From assembly GCF_030159095.1 (NCBI RefSeq), contig NZ_BRXS01000001.1, positions 1 through 64,000 on the forward strand: 64,000 nucleotides of DNA, read 5' to 3'. Below, in pieces: positions 49,486-57,861 of the stretch. The notes below the pieces were generated by a model, which worked only from the letters and a program-made list of their open reading frames with translations, had not been told where the DNA came from and searched no databases. How positions within the stretch are numbered: the stretch's first letter is position 1; each line of letters opens with the position of its first letter. Both the position numbers and the translations under genes were made by a program. This stretch comes from Roseisolibacter agri (GTDB taxonomy: Bacteria; Gemmatimonadota; Gemmatimonadetes; Gemmatimonadales; Gemmatimonadaceae).

Positions 49486-49794
49486 GTGATCCACGTCATC
49501 GCCGAGATCCGCCTGCGCCCCGGCGCGCGCGACGCGTTCGTCGCCGAGTTCCAGCGCCTCACGCCGCTCGTGCGCGCGGAGGACGGCTGCATCGAGTACC
49601 AGGGCGCGCTCGAGATCGCGACCGCCATCGCCGCGCAGGCGCCGCCGCGCGACGACGTGCTGACGGTCGTCGAGAAGTGGCGCGACGAGGCGGCGCTGGC
49701 GGCGCACCTGGACGCGCCGCACATGCACGACCATCGCGAGCGGTCGCGCGAGCTCGCGGCCGGCGTGACGGTGCGCGTGCTGCGCTCGGTGTAG
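49486..49794 (+). CDS. ABM-family quinol monooxygenase-like protein
   Basis: 102 residues of the dimeric ferredoxin-like ABM fold: MIHVIAEIRLRPGARDAFVAEFQRLTPLVRAEDGCIEYQGA, VVEKWRDEAALAAHLDAPHMHDH. It is like YgiN and HmoB; substrate uncertain. GTG start. Next to a VOC protein, 11 nt apart. Confidence 0.92.
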   Translation: MIHVIAEIRLRPGARDAFVAEFQRLTPLVRAEDGCIEYQGALEIATAIAAQAPPRDDVLTVVEKWRDEAALAAHLDAPHMHDHRERSRELAAGVTVRVLRSV

Positions 49795-49805
49795 CGTCGC
49801 GCGCC

Positions 49806-50195
49806 GTGCCGCGGGCCGTGCTGCACGTCGCGCTGGTGGTGCGCGACTACGACGAGGCGCTCGCCTGGTACGTGGACGTGCTGGGCTTCCAGCGGCTGTG
49901 CGACGAGGACCGCGGCGGCGGGAAGCGCTGGGTGCTGGTGGCGCCGCCGGGCGGGCAGGGGACCGCGCTGCTGCTGGCGCGCGCGGTGACGCCGCTGCAG
50001 GCGTCGCGCATCGGCGACCAGACGGGCGGGCGCGTGTTCCTCTTCCTGCACACCGACGACTTCGCGCGCGACCACGCGGCGATGCAGGCGCGCGGCGTGC
50101 GCTTCGTCGAGGCGCCGCGGCACGAGGCGTACGGCACGGTGGCGGTGTTCGAGGACCTCTACGGCAACCGCTGGGACCTGCTGCAGCCGGCGTGA
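49806..50195 (+). CDS. VOC-family protein (glyoxalase fold)
   Basis: 129 residues of two beta-alpha-beta-beta-beta repeats: VLHVALVVRDYDEALAWYVDVLGFQRLCDED, RWVLVAPPGG, GGRVFLFLHTDDFARDHAAMQARGVRFVEAPRHEAYGTVAVFEDLYGNRWDLLQP. H8 and E149-type metal ligands: His of LHVAL and Glu of VFEDLYGN. Dioxygenase or glyoxalase-like; no substrate known. GTG start. Confidence 0.92.
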   Translation: MPRAVLHVALVVRDYDEALAWYVDVLGFQRLCDEDRGGGKRWVLVAPPGGQGTALLLARAVTPLQASRIGDQTGGRVFLFLHTDDFARDHAAMQARGVRFVEAPRHEAYGTVAVFEDLYGNRWDLLQPA

Positions 50196-50200
50196 GATCG

Positions 50201-50242
50201 GCTGCGTGCTGCGTGCTGCGTGCTGCGTGCTGCGGGCTGCGG
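50201..50242. repeat. heptamer array (GCTGCGK)6
   Basis: Six tandem 7-nt units, four GCTGCGT then two GCTGCGG. The inverse heptamer (CCGCAGC) appears in short runs next to hairpin elements A1 (3511-3531), A2 (10455-10468) and C3 (16893-16913), so it is a module that travels with this repeat family. Confidence 0.85.
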
Positions 50243-50265
50243 ACCTCGAACCCGGGACACGTCGA

Positions 50266-50438
50266 TGCGCCGGACCCGTGCGCCTCTGGAGGGGATACGG
50301 ATGCTCCGGATGAAGCGGATGCTGCGGATCGCTCCGCCCCGGCGCACGGAGCGTCGCCGCCACGCGGAGCGATCCGACTGATCCGTCCGGATCCGGAGCA
50401 TCCGCATCCCTCCAACAGGCAATCAGGACCAGCGCGCC
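50266..50438. repeat. modular hairpin element A4 (GGATGC-stem type, loop inverted)
   Basis: Left end GCGCCGGACCC (50268-50278), left arm about 50287-50331 (ATACGGATGCTCCGGATGAA), loop 50332-50369, right arm about 50370-50412 (ATCCGGAGCATCCGCATCC). The loop equals the A3 loop at 36 of 38 positions only when read as reverse complement, while the stems keep the same orientation. Lies 70 nt after the VOC gene stop. Confidence 0.88.
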
Positions 50439-50488
50439 GAGCCCGCCACCGTTCGCCCGCGACGCCTGCGCGCGCTAGCTTGCGGCCC

Positions 50489-50950
50489 ATGCACGAGATC
50501 ACCACGATCGGCTACGAGGGCACCAACGTCGCTGACTTCCTGCAGGCGCTGACCGACGCGCGCGTGGCGCTGCTGGTGGACGTGCGCGCGCTCGCCAGCT
50601 CGCGCCGCCCCGGCTTCGCCAAGACGCGCCTCGCCGCCAACCTCCAGACGGTCGGCATCGAGTACCGCCACCTGCGCGGGCTCGGCACGCCGGCCGACGG
50701 GCGCGCCGCCGCGCGCGCGGGCCGCCACGGCGAGCTGCGCGACATCTACCTCGCGCACCTCGCCACCGACACCGCGCAGGCCGACCTCGACGTGCTGGAG
50801 GGCATCGTGCGCGACGGGAAGCGCATCGCGCTCCTCTGCTTCGAGGCCGACCCGTCGCACTGCCACCGCAGCATGCTCGCCGACGCGCTGGCGCAGCGGC
50901 TGCCGCTGCGCATCGAGCACCTCGCGCCCCACCAGGCCCCGAAGGACTGA
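50489..50950 (+). CDS. DUF488 family protein
   Basis: 153 residues: ITTIGYEGTNVADFLQALTDARVALLVDVRALASSRRPGFAKTRLAANLQTVGIEYRHLRGLGTP (DUF488 start in outline: I-G-Y-E-G, L-x-D-V-R, S-R-x-x-G-F), and IALLCFEADPSHCHRSMLADAL (C-F-E-x-D-x-x-x-C-H-R). The Cys and His are conserved; family function unknown. TAGCTT box (50476-50481) 7 nt before the ATG suggests a leaderless message. Confidence 0.93.
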   Translation: MHEITTIGYEGTNVADFLQALTDARVALLVDVRALASSRRPGFAKTRLAANLQTVGIEYRHLRGLGTPADGRAAARAGRHGELRDIYLAHLATDTAQADLDVLEGIVRDGKRIALLCFEADPSHCHRSMLADALAQRLPLRIEHLAPHQAPKD

Positions 50951-51003
50951 CGCAGTCCCAGGTCAGCACCCGCGCAGGACGGACGCACGATCCGGAGGCG
51001 AGC

Positions 51004-51597
51004 ATGGGCGGACTCGTGATCCCGCGGCCGACGCCGGCCGACCATTCTCCCGCGTTCACGGCGGAGATCGCGCTCGTGCCCGACGCGCCCGACTTCGTCG
51101 CCATGCTCGCCGCGCAGCGCGAGGAGACGACCGCGCTCGTCGGCTGGTTCGGCGAGGGGAACGCCGGCCTGCGCTACGCGCCCGGCAAGTGGAGCGTGCG
51201 CGAGACCGTCGGGCACCTCGCGGACGTCGAGCGCGTGCTCTCGTACCGCCTCCTGCGCTTCCTGCGCGGCGACGCGACGCGGCTCAGCCCCTTCGACCAC
51301 GACGCGTACGTGCCTGCCGGCCGCTTCGAGGCGCGGACGCTGACGTCGCTGCTGGCGGAGCTGCGCGCGGTGCGCGGCGCGACGATGGCGCTCCTCGTCG
51401 ACGCGCCGCCCGAGGCGTTCGCCTTCGTGGGCCCCGTGGGCACGGGCACCATCACCGCGGCCGCGCTGGCGTACCTGATCGCGGGCCACGAGCTGCACCA
51501 CCAGGACCTGCTCCGCACGCGCTACCTGCCGCTGCTCACGACGGGCGCGGCGGCGGGCGCGCCGGCTGGCGCGCCGGCCGCCGGGGCGCCTGATTAG
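51004..51597 (+). CDS. DinB-family protein
   Basis: 197 residues: YAPGKWSVRETVGHLADVERVLSYRLLRFLRGD with GHLAD and H at 53-ish, LSPFDHDAYVP, and LIAGHELHHQDLLRTRYL with HELHH supply the His triad for metal. Related to YfiT/DinB thiol transferases. GGAGG lies 7 nt before the ATG. A low-complexity Ala/Gly/Pro tail follows. First of a co-directional group running to 58679. Confidence 0.92.
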   Translation: MGGLVIPRPTPADHSPAFTAEIALVPDAPDFVAMLAAQREETTALVGWFGEGNAGLRYAPGKWSVRETVGHLADVERVLSYRLLRFLRGDATRLSPFDHDAYVPAGRFEARTLTSLLAELRAVRGATMALLVDAPPEAFAFVGPVGTGTITAAALAYLIAGHELHHQDLLRTRYLPLLTTGAAAGAPAGAPAAGAPD

Positions 51598-51601
51598 AGG
51601 C

Positions 51602-52429
51602 ATGAATGGACCCGCGCTCGTCGCCGCGCGCACCCGACTGGATCGCACGCCCGAGCAGCTGGCTGCGGAGCTGGGCATCCCGCCGCACGCCTACGCCGCG
51701 TGCGAGGCCGGGCGCGCCTCGCTGTCGCGCCGGCATGCGGAGCTGATCACCTACCAGCTGGCCGTCCGCGACCGCCAGGACGCGCTGGCCGCGAGCGGGC
51801 TGCCGGCCTGCCAGTGGATGGAGCGCTGGGGCGACGAGATCCCCGAGGCGCGGTCGGCGCTGGAGGCGCACGTCGCGCGCGCGGAGGCGCACGCGTCCGG
51901 CTGCGCGACGTGCGGCGCGCGCGATGCGTTCCTGGCCGAGCGGTTCCCGACGATGCCGCCGGTGCCGATGGCGGGGTGGGCGCGCGCGCTCCAGCGGCTG
52001 ATGGGATGGGTGGACGCGCGTCCGGAGTGGCTGCGTCCCGCGCTGCTCGGCGCCGCCGCGCTGGCGGCGCTGACGGCGATCCGCGTGGTGCTCGTGCTGC
52101 CGGCCGCGCTGCGCGAGCCGCGCGTGCTGCTGGCCGCGCTCGGGGCGGTCGTCGCCGCGTCGGCGGCGGGCGCGTTCGGAGGGCTGGTGTACGCGCTGCT
52201 GGGACGCCCGCTGCGCCGCGTGCCGGTCGTCGGGCCGTACCTCGCGGGGATGGTGGCCGTCGCCGGCTACCTGCTCGCGATCCTGACGATGGTCGCGATC
52301 GGCGACCGGGACACGCCGCGCGACCTCGCGTCCGACGCGCTCTTCCTCGTGCTGCTCTCGGCGCTGCTGGGCGCGTTCGTCGGCCACCGCTGGCTCCGCG
52401 CACCGCTGCCCGGCCGCTCGGCCGCCTGA
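51602..52429 (+). CDS. membrane-anchored XRE-HTH protein
   Basis: 275 residues. N-terminus VAARTRLDRTPEQLAAELGIPPHAYAACEAGRASLSRRHAELITYQLAV is a helix-turn-helix like XRE. It is followed by a Cys-x-x-Cys bit (ASGCATCGARDAFL) and four hydrophobic segments (AALLGAAALAALTAIRVVLVL, LLAALGAVVAASAAGAFGGLVYALL, GPYLAGMVAVAGYLLAILTMVAIG, LFLVLLSALLGAFVGHRWL). Probably a membrane-bound regulator. AGAGG precedes the ATG, 4 nt from the DinB stop. Confidence 0.85.
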   Translation: MNGPALVAARTRLDRTPEQLAAELGIPPHAYAACEAGRASLSRRHAELITYQLAVRDRQDALAASGLPACQWMERWGDEIPEARSALEAHVARAEAHASGCATCGARDAFLAERFPTMPPVPMAGWARALQRLMGWVDARPEWLRPALLGAAALAALTAIRVVLVLPAALREPRVLLAALGAVVAASAAGAFGGLVYALLGRPLRRVPVVGPYLAGMVAVAGYLLAILTMVAIGDRDTPRDLASDALFLVLLSALLGAFVGHRWLRAPLPGRSAA

Positions 52430-52443
52430 CGCGCCGCGGCACG

Positions 52444-52803
52444 ATGAGCGTTCCCTTCGCCGCGCTGCGCGCGCGCTTCCGCGAGGACACCATGGGCGGC
52501 GGCGTCGGCGCGACGCCCGGGCTCACGCGCGCGCTGGACCGCATCGGCTGGCGCGCGGTGCGCGACCCGTCGCCCGAGGAGCTGGCGGGCTACGTCGTCT
52601 ACCTGCTGGAGGCGTGCGTGGACGAGCACCAGGACGTCGCGGCGCTGACGCACGCGCTGGCCGCGCTGCTGCGCGACTGCGGGCCGCTGCTGGACGGCGG
52701 GCTGCCGCCGGTGGACGCATACACGCCCGCGGCCGAGGAGCTGCTGCGCGAGTACGTCGCGCCCTCGGCGTCCGCGCCGGGCTTCGCGCCGCCGGGCTTC
52801 TGA
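52444..52803 (+). CDS. small hypothetical protein
   Basis: 119 residues, acidic-helical: FAALRARFREDTMGGGVGATPGL, EELAGYVVYLLEACVDEHQDVAALTHALAALLRDCGPLLDGG, AAEELLREYVAP. No family recognised. The stop TGA shares bases with the next ATG (TGATG). Confidence 0.75.
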   Translation: MSVPFAALRARFREDTMGGGVGATPGLTRALDRIGWRAVRDPSPEELAGYVVYLLEACVDEHQDVAALTHALAALLRDCGPLLDGGLPPVDAYTPAAEELLREYVAPSASAPGFAPPGF

Positions 52804-55235
52804 TGCGCCGCGTCGCGTCGCGCCTGCTGGCGCCGGTGCTGCTCGCGCTCCCCGCGCCGGTCGGCGCGCAGGCCGTGCGCGTCACGCTCGCCGATACGAC
52901 CGTCGGCGCCGAGCTGGCCAACGTGTTCGTTGCGCTGGTGCCGGCGGCCGGCGGCGCGGCGGTGGACCAGGGCCTCACGAGCGCGGCCGGCGTGCGCGTG
53001 CTGCGCGCGCCGGCGGCCGGCGCGTGGGCCGTGCAGGTGCGCCGCGTCGGCTTCGCGCCCGAGCGCTTCGGGCCGTACGCGCTCACGGTCGGCGCGACGA
53101 CCGACGTACGGCTCGCGCTGGCGGGTCGGCGCGTGCAGCTGGAGACGGTGGCGCGCGTCGACCAGGCGCGATGCGGCCCGATGGTCGCGGGCGAGGACGG
53201 CGGCGACGCGCTGCTGGCGGTGTGGGACGCGCTGCGCGCGGCGCTCGAGGCCACCGCGCAGGCGCGCGACGAGAACGCCGTCGCGCTCGAGACGCGCACC
53301 TTCCAGCGCCAGCTCCGGCTCGACGGGAAGACCACGCGCCAGACCGTGGACCCGGCGTGGACCGTCGTCGCCGACACGCGGCCGTTCAAGTCGGTGGTGC
53401 GCGACAACGTCTTCGTCGTCGGGTCGGGCGCGAGCGAGGCCGAGTGGCGCGGACCGGACGAGCGCACCTTCCTGAGCGAGACGTTCGTGCAGGGGCACTG
53501 CTTCGCGCGCGTCGCGGGCAGCGACGCGACCGCGGGCCTCGTGGGCCTGCGCTTCGAGCCCGTGCGCGGCGCGCACCCCGACGTCGCGGGCACGCTCTGG
53601 GTCGATCCCGCGACCGCGGAGCTGCGGCACGTGGAGTACCGCTACGTGCGCGTGGACTACGCCCGCATGCAGGTCCCCGCGCAGTTCCTGCGCGACCGCA
53701 TCGATCCCGAGCATCCCGCGCCCGGCGGGCGCATCGACTTCACGCGGCTGCCGTCGAACGCGTGGATCGTCTCGCGCTGGGCGCTGCGCATGCCGCGGCT
53801 GTCGCGCGGCCTCTCGGGCACGACGGTGGTCGGCATCACCGAGGTCGGCGCCGAGGCGCGGCTGGCGCAGGGCGTGCGGCCGTCGGACGTCGCGGGCACC
53901 GCGCGCGGCGTCGTGTGGGACAGCCTGCTCGCGCGCCCGCTGGCCGGCGCGCTCGTGTTCGGGCCGAACGGGCGCAGCGCGACGAGCGACGCGCAGGGCC
54001 GGTGGACGATGGACTCGCTGCCGACCGGCCGCGCGACGTTCACCGTCGCGCACGCGGCGCTCGACTCGCTCGGCCTCTACGACATCGGTGGCGAGGGCGA
54101 GGCGGGCAGCGGCAGTAACGGCGGCACGCCGGAGGTGCGGCTCGCGACGCCGTCGTTCGCGACGCTCGCGCGCGAGCTGTGCCCGGCCGATGCCGCCGCG
54201 CCCGCGGCGGGACCCGGGCTGCTGTACGGCGTGGTGCGCGACGCGCAGGGCCGCGTGCCCGCTGGCACGCGCGTCGAGGCCAGCTGGATCGTGCTGCCCG
54301 ACGCGCGCGGCGTGCGCGCCGGCGACGGCCCCACGACGCACGGCCGCGCCGCGCCGCCCGATTCGGCGGGCGCGTTCGTCGTCTGCGGCGTGCCGGTGGA
54401 CGTCGAGCTGCGCGTGCGCGCGGTGTCGCACGCGGGGCGCGCTTCGTCGTTCGCCGTGTGGCTGCCGCCCGCGCGGCCGCTCGCGCACCTGGAGCTGACC
54501 GCGCCGGGCGCGGGTGCGGCCGCCGTCGCCGCGCTGCGCGGCGCCGTGCGCGACTCGTCGGGCCGCGCGATCGCGGGCGCGCTGGTGCGCGTCGTGGGCG
54601 AGGCGGGCGACACGACCACCGCGCGCGCCGGCGACGACGGCACGTTCCGCCTCGAGCGGCTGCCCGAGGGCACGCCGATGGTGACGGTGACCGCCGTCGG
54701 CCACGTGCCCGAGGAGCGCACCGTGACGCTGCGCGCGGGCACGCCCGCGTCGCTCGACGTCGTGATGCGCCGCGGTACGGCGCTCTCGGCCAGCGTGACG
54801 ACCGCTAAGTTCACCGAGCAGTTCTTCTCGGAGATCGAGGCGCGCCGCAAGCAGGGCGCGGGGCTGATCCGCACGCACGAGCAGCTCGCGCACTATCCGC
54901 AGATGGCGTCGACGCTGGCGGACGTGCCGGGCGTGCGCGTGCAGCACGCCGGCGGCCGCTGGAACGTGCGCTACATGCGCCTCGACCCGATCAACGGCTG
55001 CGAGCCGCAGATCTACCTCGACGGCACGCTGCTCAATCCCGAGCGCCCGGGCAGCCAGCAGTCCGGTGGATCGGGGGCAACGGAGTTTCTCGGCGCCTTC
55101 GCGCCGACCGACATCGCGGCGATCGAGGTCTACCAGAACGCCGCGCTCGCGCCGCAGAAGTACGTGAACGGCATCAACATGTGCGGCGTGCTGCTGGTGT
55201 GGACCAAGCAGCACGCGCGCATGCCCGTGAAGTGA
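52803..55235 (+). CDS. secreted protein with carboxypeptidase-regulatory repeats and a TonB-plug-like end, no barrel
   Basis: 810 residues. Signal peptide ending PAPVGAQ. Several CarbopepD_reg-like sandwiches (about 20-90, GVVWDSLLARPLAGALVFGPNGRSATSD near 370, LRGAVRDSSGRAIAGALVRVVGEAGDTTTARAGDDGTFRLERLPEG near 580). The C-terminal about 150 residues look like a TonB-receptor plug: FSEIEARRKQGAGLIRTHEQLAHYPQMASTLADVPGVRVQ, QIYLDGTLLNP, TDIAAIEVYQNAALAPQKYV. No 22-strand barrel follows, so it is not a complete receptor. Start by TGATG. Confidence 0.87.
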   Translation: MRRVASRLLAPVLLALPAPVGAQAVRVTLADTTVGAELANVFVALVPAAGGAAVDQGLTSAAGVRVLRAPAAGAWAVQVRRVGFAPERFGPYALTVGATTDVRLALAGRRVQLETVARVDQARCGPMVAGEDGGDALLAVWDALRAALEATAQARDENAVALETRTFQRQLRLDGKTTRQTVDPAWTVVADTRPFKSVVRDNVFVVGSGASEAEWRGPDERTFLSETFVQGHCFARVAGSDATAGLVGLRFEPVRGAHPDVAGTLWVDPATAELRHVEYRYVRVDYARMQVPAQFLRDRIDPEHPAPGGRIDFTRLPSNAWIVSRWALRMPRLSRGLSGTTVVGITEVGAEARLAQGVRPSDVAGTARGVVWDSLLARPLAGALVFGPNGRSATSDAQGRWTMDSLPTGRATFTVAHAALDSLGLYDIGGEGEAGSGSNGGTPEVRLATPSFATLARELCPADAAAPAAGPGLLYGVVRDAQGRVPAGTRVEASWIVLPDARGVRAGDGPTTHGRAAPPDSAGAFVVCGVPVDVELRVRAVSHAGRASSFAVWLPPARPLAHLELTAPGAGAAAVAALRGAVRDSSGRAIAGALVRVVGEAGDTTTARAGDDGTFRLERLPEGTPMVTVTAVGHVPEERTVTLRAGTPASLDVVMRRGTALSASVTTAKFTEQFFSEIEARRKQGAGLIRTHEQLAHYPQMASTLADVPGVRVQHAGGRWNVRYMRLDPINGCEPQIYLDGTLLNPERPGSQQSGGSGATEFLGAFAPTDIAAIEVYQNAALAPQKYVNGINMCGVLLVWTKQHARMPVK

Positions 55236-55249
55236 ACAGCAGCGACGAC

Positions 55250-57205
55250 ATGACGACCGCGCCCTTCGATCCCACGACGTCCACGATCTCCCGCCGCGCG
55301 CTGCTCAAGCTCGGCCTCGCGGCGGGGCTGGCGCCGGCGGCCGCGTTCCGCCGGCTGCCGGACCTGCGCCACGCGGCGTCGTTCTCGTTCGCGTACTTCA
55401 GCGACACGCACCTGGGGCTGGAGCGCCGCAACCTGGACGTCTGCCGTACGCTGATGCTGGAGATGGCGGAGACGATCGCGCCCGACCTCGCGATCAACGG
55501 CGGCGACGTCACCGACTACGGCTGGGCGGGCGAGTACGACTCGTACGCGCAGGTGCTGGCCGGGCTGCGCTTCCCGGTGCACCACGTCCCCGGCAACCAC
55601 GACGTGCGCTGGGCGCCGCGCGGGCTGCAGATCTTCCGCGAGCGCGTGGGCGCGCCGTTCCGCAGCTTCGACCACAAGGGCGTGCACTTCGCGCTCCTCG
55701 ACAGCACGGTGCCGCTGTCGCACTACGGCCACTTCGAGAGCGCGCAGCTGCGCTGGCTCGCGGCCGACCTGCGGCGCGTGGGGCGCACGACGCCGGTGCT
55801 GCTGTTCACGCACCACTGGGTGGGCCGCGCGCCCGTCGTCACCGACAACGACGAGGCGCTGCTGCGCGTGATCGAGCCGTACAACATCAAGCTGGTGTTC
55901 ACCGGCCACGGGCACGCGGACCTGCTGTGGGACTGGCACGGCATGCCCACCACGATGAACAAGGGCCTCTACCAGGGCTCGTACCAGCGCGTGGACGTGG
56001 ACGCCGCGTCGGGCGAGGTGCGCCTGTCGCGCCGCACCGAGAAGGCGCCGACGCAGGCGCTGCTCGTCTCCGCATCCCTCAAGGCCGATCGCGAGAAGCG
56101 CCCCGTGTGGGCGCTCGGCGCCATCTCGGCCGCTGCGGCGGCGCCGAAGCCGCCCGTCGTGCCGCCACCGGTGGTGCCCGCGCTGGCGAAGCGGTGGGAG
56201 CGGCCGCTCACCGGCGGCGTGATGTCGCACCTCCTGCTCGACGGCGACACGCTGTACGTGAGCGCGATGGACGGCTCGGTGCACGCGCTGCGCGCCTCGG
56301 ACGGCACGGTGCGCTGGCGCGCGACGACCGAGGGCTACTGCCACTCGTCGCCGGTGCTCGCCGACGGGCGCGTGATCGTCGGCAGCGCGGACGGCCACGT
56401 GTACGCGTTCGACGCGCGCACCGGCGCGCCGCGGTGGAAGCGGCGCACGGGCGGTCCCGTCTACGCATCCGCCGCCGTCGCACGCGGGATCGTGGGCATC
56501 GCGTCGGGCGACGGCTCGGTGTACGGGCTGGACGCGGCGACCGGCGCGGTGCGCTGGACGTACGCGCTGCCCGCCAGCGTCTCCGCCTTCGCGCAGAGCC
56601 CCGCCGCCACCGACGGCACGCGCTTCTTCATCGGCGCGTGGGACCGCCACGTCTACGCGCTCGACGCGGCGACGGGCGCGCTGGTGTGGCGTCGCCCCGG
56701 CACCGACAGGTCGTTCGCGTACTCCGCCGCGATCGGCGGGCCCGCGGTCGCCGACGGCGTCGTCTACATCCCGTCCAACGGCAACGTGATGCACGCCTTC
56801 GACGCGGTCACGGGCGAGACGCGGTGGACGTACTCCTCGCCGGGCGACAAGGTCGGCTACTCGTCGCCCGCGGTGGTGGACGGCCGCCTGTACGTCGGCT
56901 GCCTGGGCGACCGCGGCGAGGTGCGCTGCCTGGACGCGCGCGACGGCCGCGAGCTGTGGGCCGCCGCCACCGGCAGCACGATCTACGACTCGAGCCCCGC
57001 GGTCTCCGACGGCATCGTCAGCATCGGCTCCGTGGACGGGCAGCTGTGGACGATCGCCGCCGCGGACGGGCGCATCCTCGGGCGGCACGCGCTGCCCACG
57101 GGCCACTTCCTCGCGTCGCCCGCGGCGGCGCGCGGCATCGCGTACGCCGCGTCCCTCTCCGACCGCGTGGTCGCGGTCGCGCTCCCACGACCGATTCCGG
57201 TGTGA
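55250..57205 (+). CDS. Tat-exported metallophosphoesterase fused to a PQQ-type propeller
   Basis: 651 residues. Tat signal SRRALLKLGLAAGLAPAAA near residues 12-30. Calcineurin-like phosphoesterase (about 40-280): FSDTHLG, NGGDVTDYG, PGNHDVRW, LFTHHWVG, FTGHGHADL supply the metal ligands. From about 310 an 8-bladed PQQ-like propeller: repeats such as VHALRASDGTVRWRA, VYAFDARTGAPRWKRRTGG, VYGLDAATGAVRWTYAL, VYALDAATGALVWRRPG, MHAFDAVTGETRWTYSS. The two domains in one exported chain are unusual; the propeller may bind the substrate or the wall. Confidence 0.92.
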   Translation: MTTAPFDPTTSTISRRALLKLGLAAGLAPAAAFRRLPDLRHAASFSFAYFSDTHLGLERRNLDVCRTLMLEMAETIAPDLAINGGDVTDYGWAGEYDSYAQVLAGLRFPVHHVPGNHDVRWAPRGLQIFRERVGAPFRSFDHKGVHFALLDSTVPLSHYGHFESAQLRWLAADLRRVGRTTPVLLFTHHWVGRAPVVTDNDEALLRVIEPYNIKLVFTGHGHADLLWDWHGMPTTMNKGLYQGSYQRVDVDAASGEVRLSRRTEKAPTQALLVSASLKADREKRPVWALGAISAAAAAPKPPVVPPPVVPALAKRWERPLTGGVMSHLLLDGDTLYVSAMDGSVHALRASDGTVRWRATTEGYCHSSPVLADGRVIVGSADGHVYAFDARTGAPRWKRRTGGPVYASAAVARGIVGIASGDGSVYGLDAATGAVRWTYALPASVSAFAQSPAATDGTRFFIGAWDRHVYALDAATGALVWRRPGTDRSFAYSAAIGGPAVADGVVYIPSNGNVMHAFDAVTGETRWTYSSPGDKVGYSSPAVVDGRLYVGCLGDRGEVRCLDARDGRELWAAATGSTIYDSSPAVSDGIVSIGSVDGQLWTIAAADGRILGRHALPTGHFLASPAAARGIAYAASLSDRVVAVALPRPIPV

Positions 57206-57207
57206 CC

Positions 57208-57861
57208 ATGGAGTCGCAGACGCAGTCCCAGGCGCAGTCACGCATGCAGCCGCACGAGGCGGCAGCGCTCGTCATGGGCGTCGCGCGCCGCGGCGACGCT
57301 GCGATCCCCGGCATGCCGCGCTGGGCCGACCTGGGCGCGGGCCACGGCACCTTCACCGAGGCGCTCGCGATGCTGCTGGGCCAGGGCGCGCGCGTGCACG
57401 CGATCGACCGCGACGTCGCCGCGTACGCCGCGCTGCTCGCGCTCGCCGGCCGGCGGCCGAGCGGCGCCGTGATCGTGCCGCAGCTCGCGGACTTCGCCGA
57501 CGCGCGCGCGTGGGACACGCTCGGCCTCCGCGACCTCGACGGCGTGCTGCTCGCCAACGCGCTGCACTTCGTGCCCGCCAGCCAGCAGGCGGTGGTGCTG
57601 GCGCGCATCGCGACGTCGCTGCGGCCGGGCGGCGCGCTCGTGCTGGTGGAGTACGAGGGGCGCGCGCCGAGTCCGTGGGTGCCGCACCCCGTGTCGCAGG
57701 CGCGCCTGCAGGCGATCGTGCCCGACGGATGGGGACGGCCGCGCACCGTGGGCGCGTGCGGGTCGATGTTCGGCGGATCGATCTATGCCGCGGAGATCCG
57801 CCGCCCGTCCGACGTCGCGCCGGAGGCACCGCAGGAAGTCGAGCAGGAGGAGTCGTCGTGA
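57208..57861 (+). CDS. class I SAM-dependent methyltransferase
   Basis: 217 residues. ADLGAGHGTFTEALAMLLGQGARVHAIDRD is motif I with the SAM-binding D; LDGVLLANALHFVPASQQAVVLARIATSLRPGGALVLVEYEG gives motifs II/III. The tail ends in an acidic EAPQEVEQEESS. Starts 2 nt after the preceding stop. The GTG of the next methyltransferase is inside this gene's stop (GTGA). Confidence 0.9.
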   Translation: MESQTQSQAQSRMQPHEAAALVMGVARRGDAAIPGMPRWADLGAGHGTFTEALAMLLGQGARVHAIDRDVAAYAALLALAGRRPSGAVIVPQLADFADARAWDTLGLRDLDGVLLANALHFVPASQQAVVLARIATSLRPGGALVLVEYEGRAPSPWVPHPVSQARLQAIVPDGWGRPRTVGACGSMFGGSIYAAEIRRPSDVAPEAPQEVEQEESS

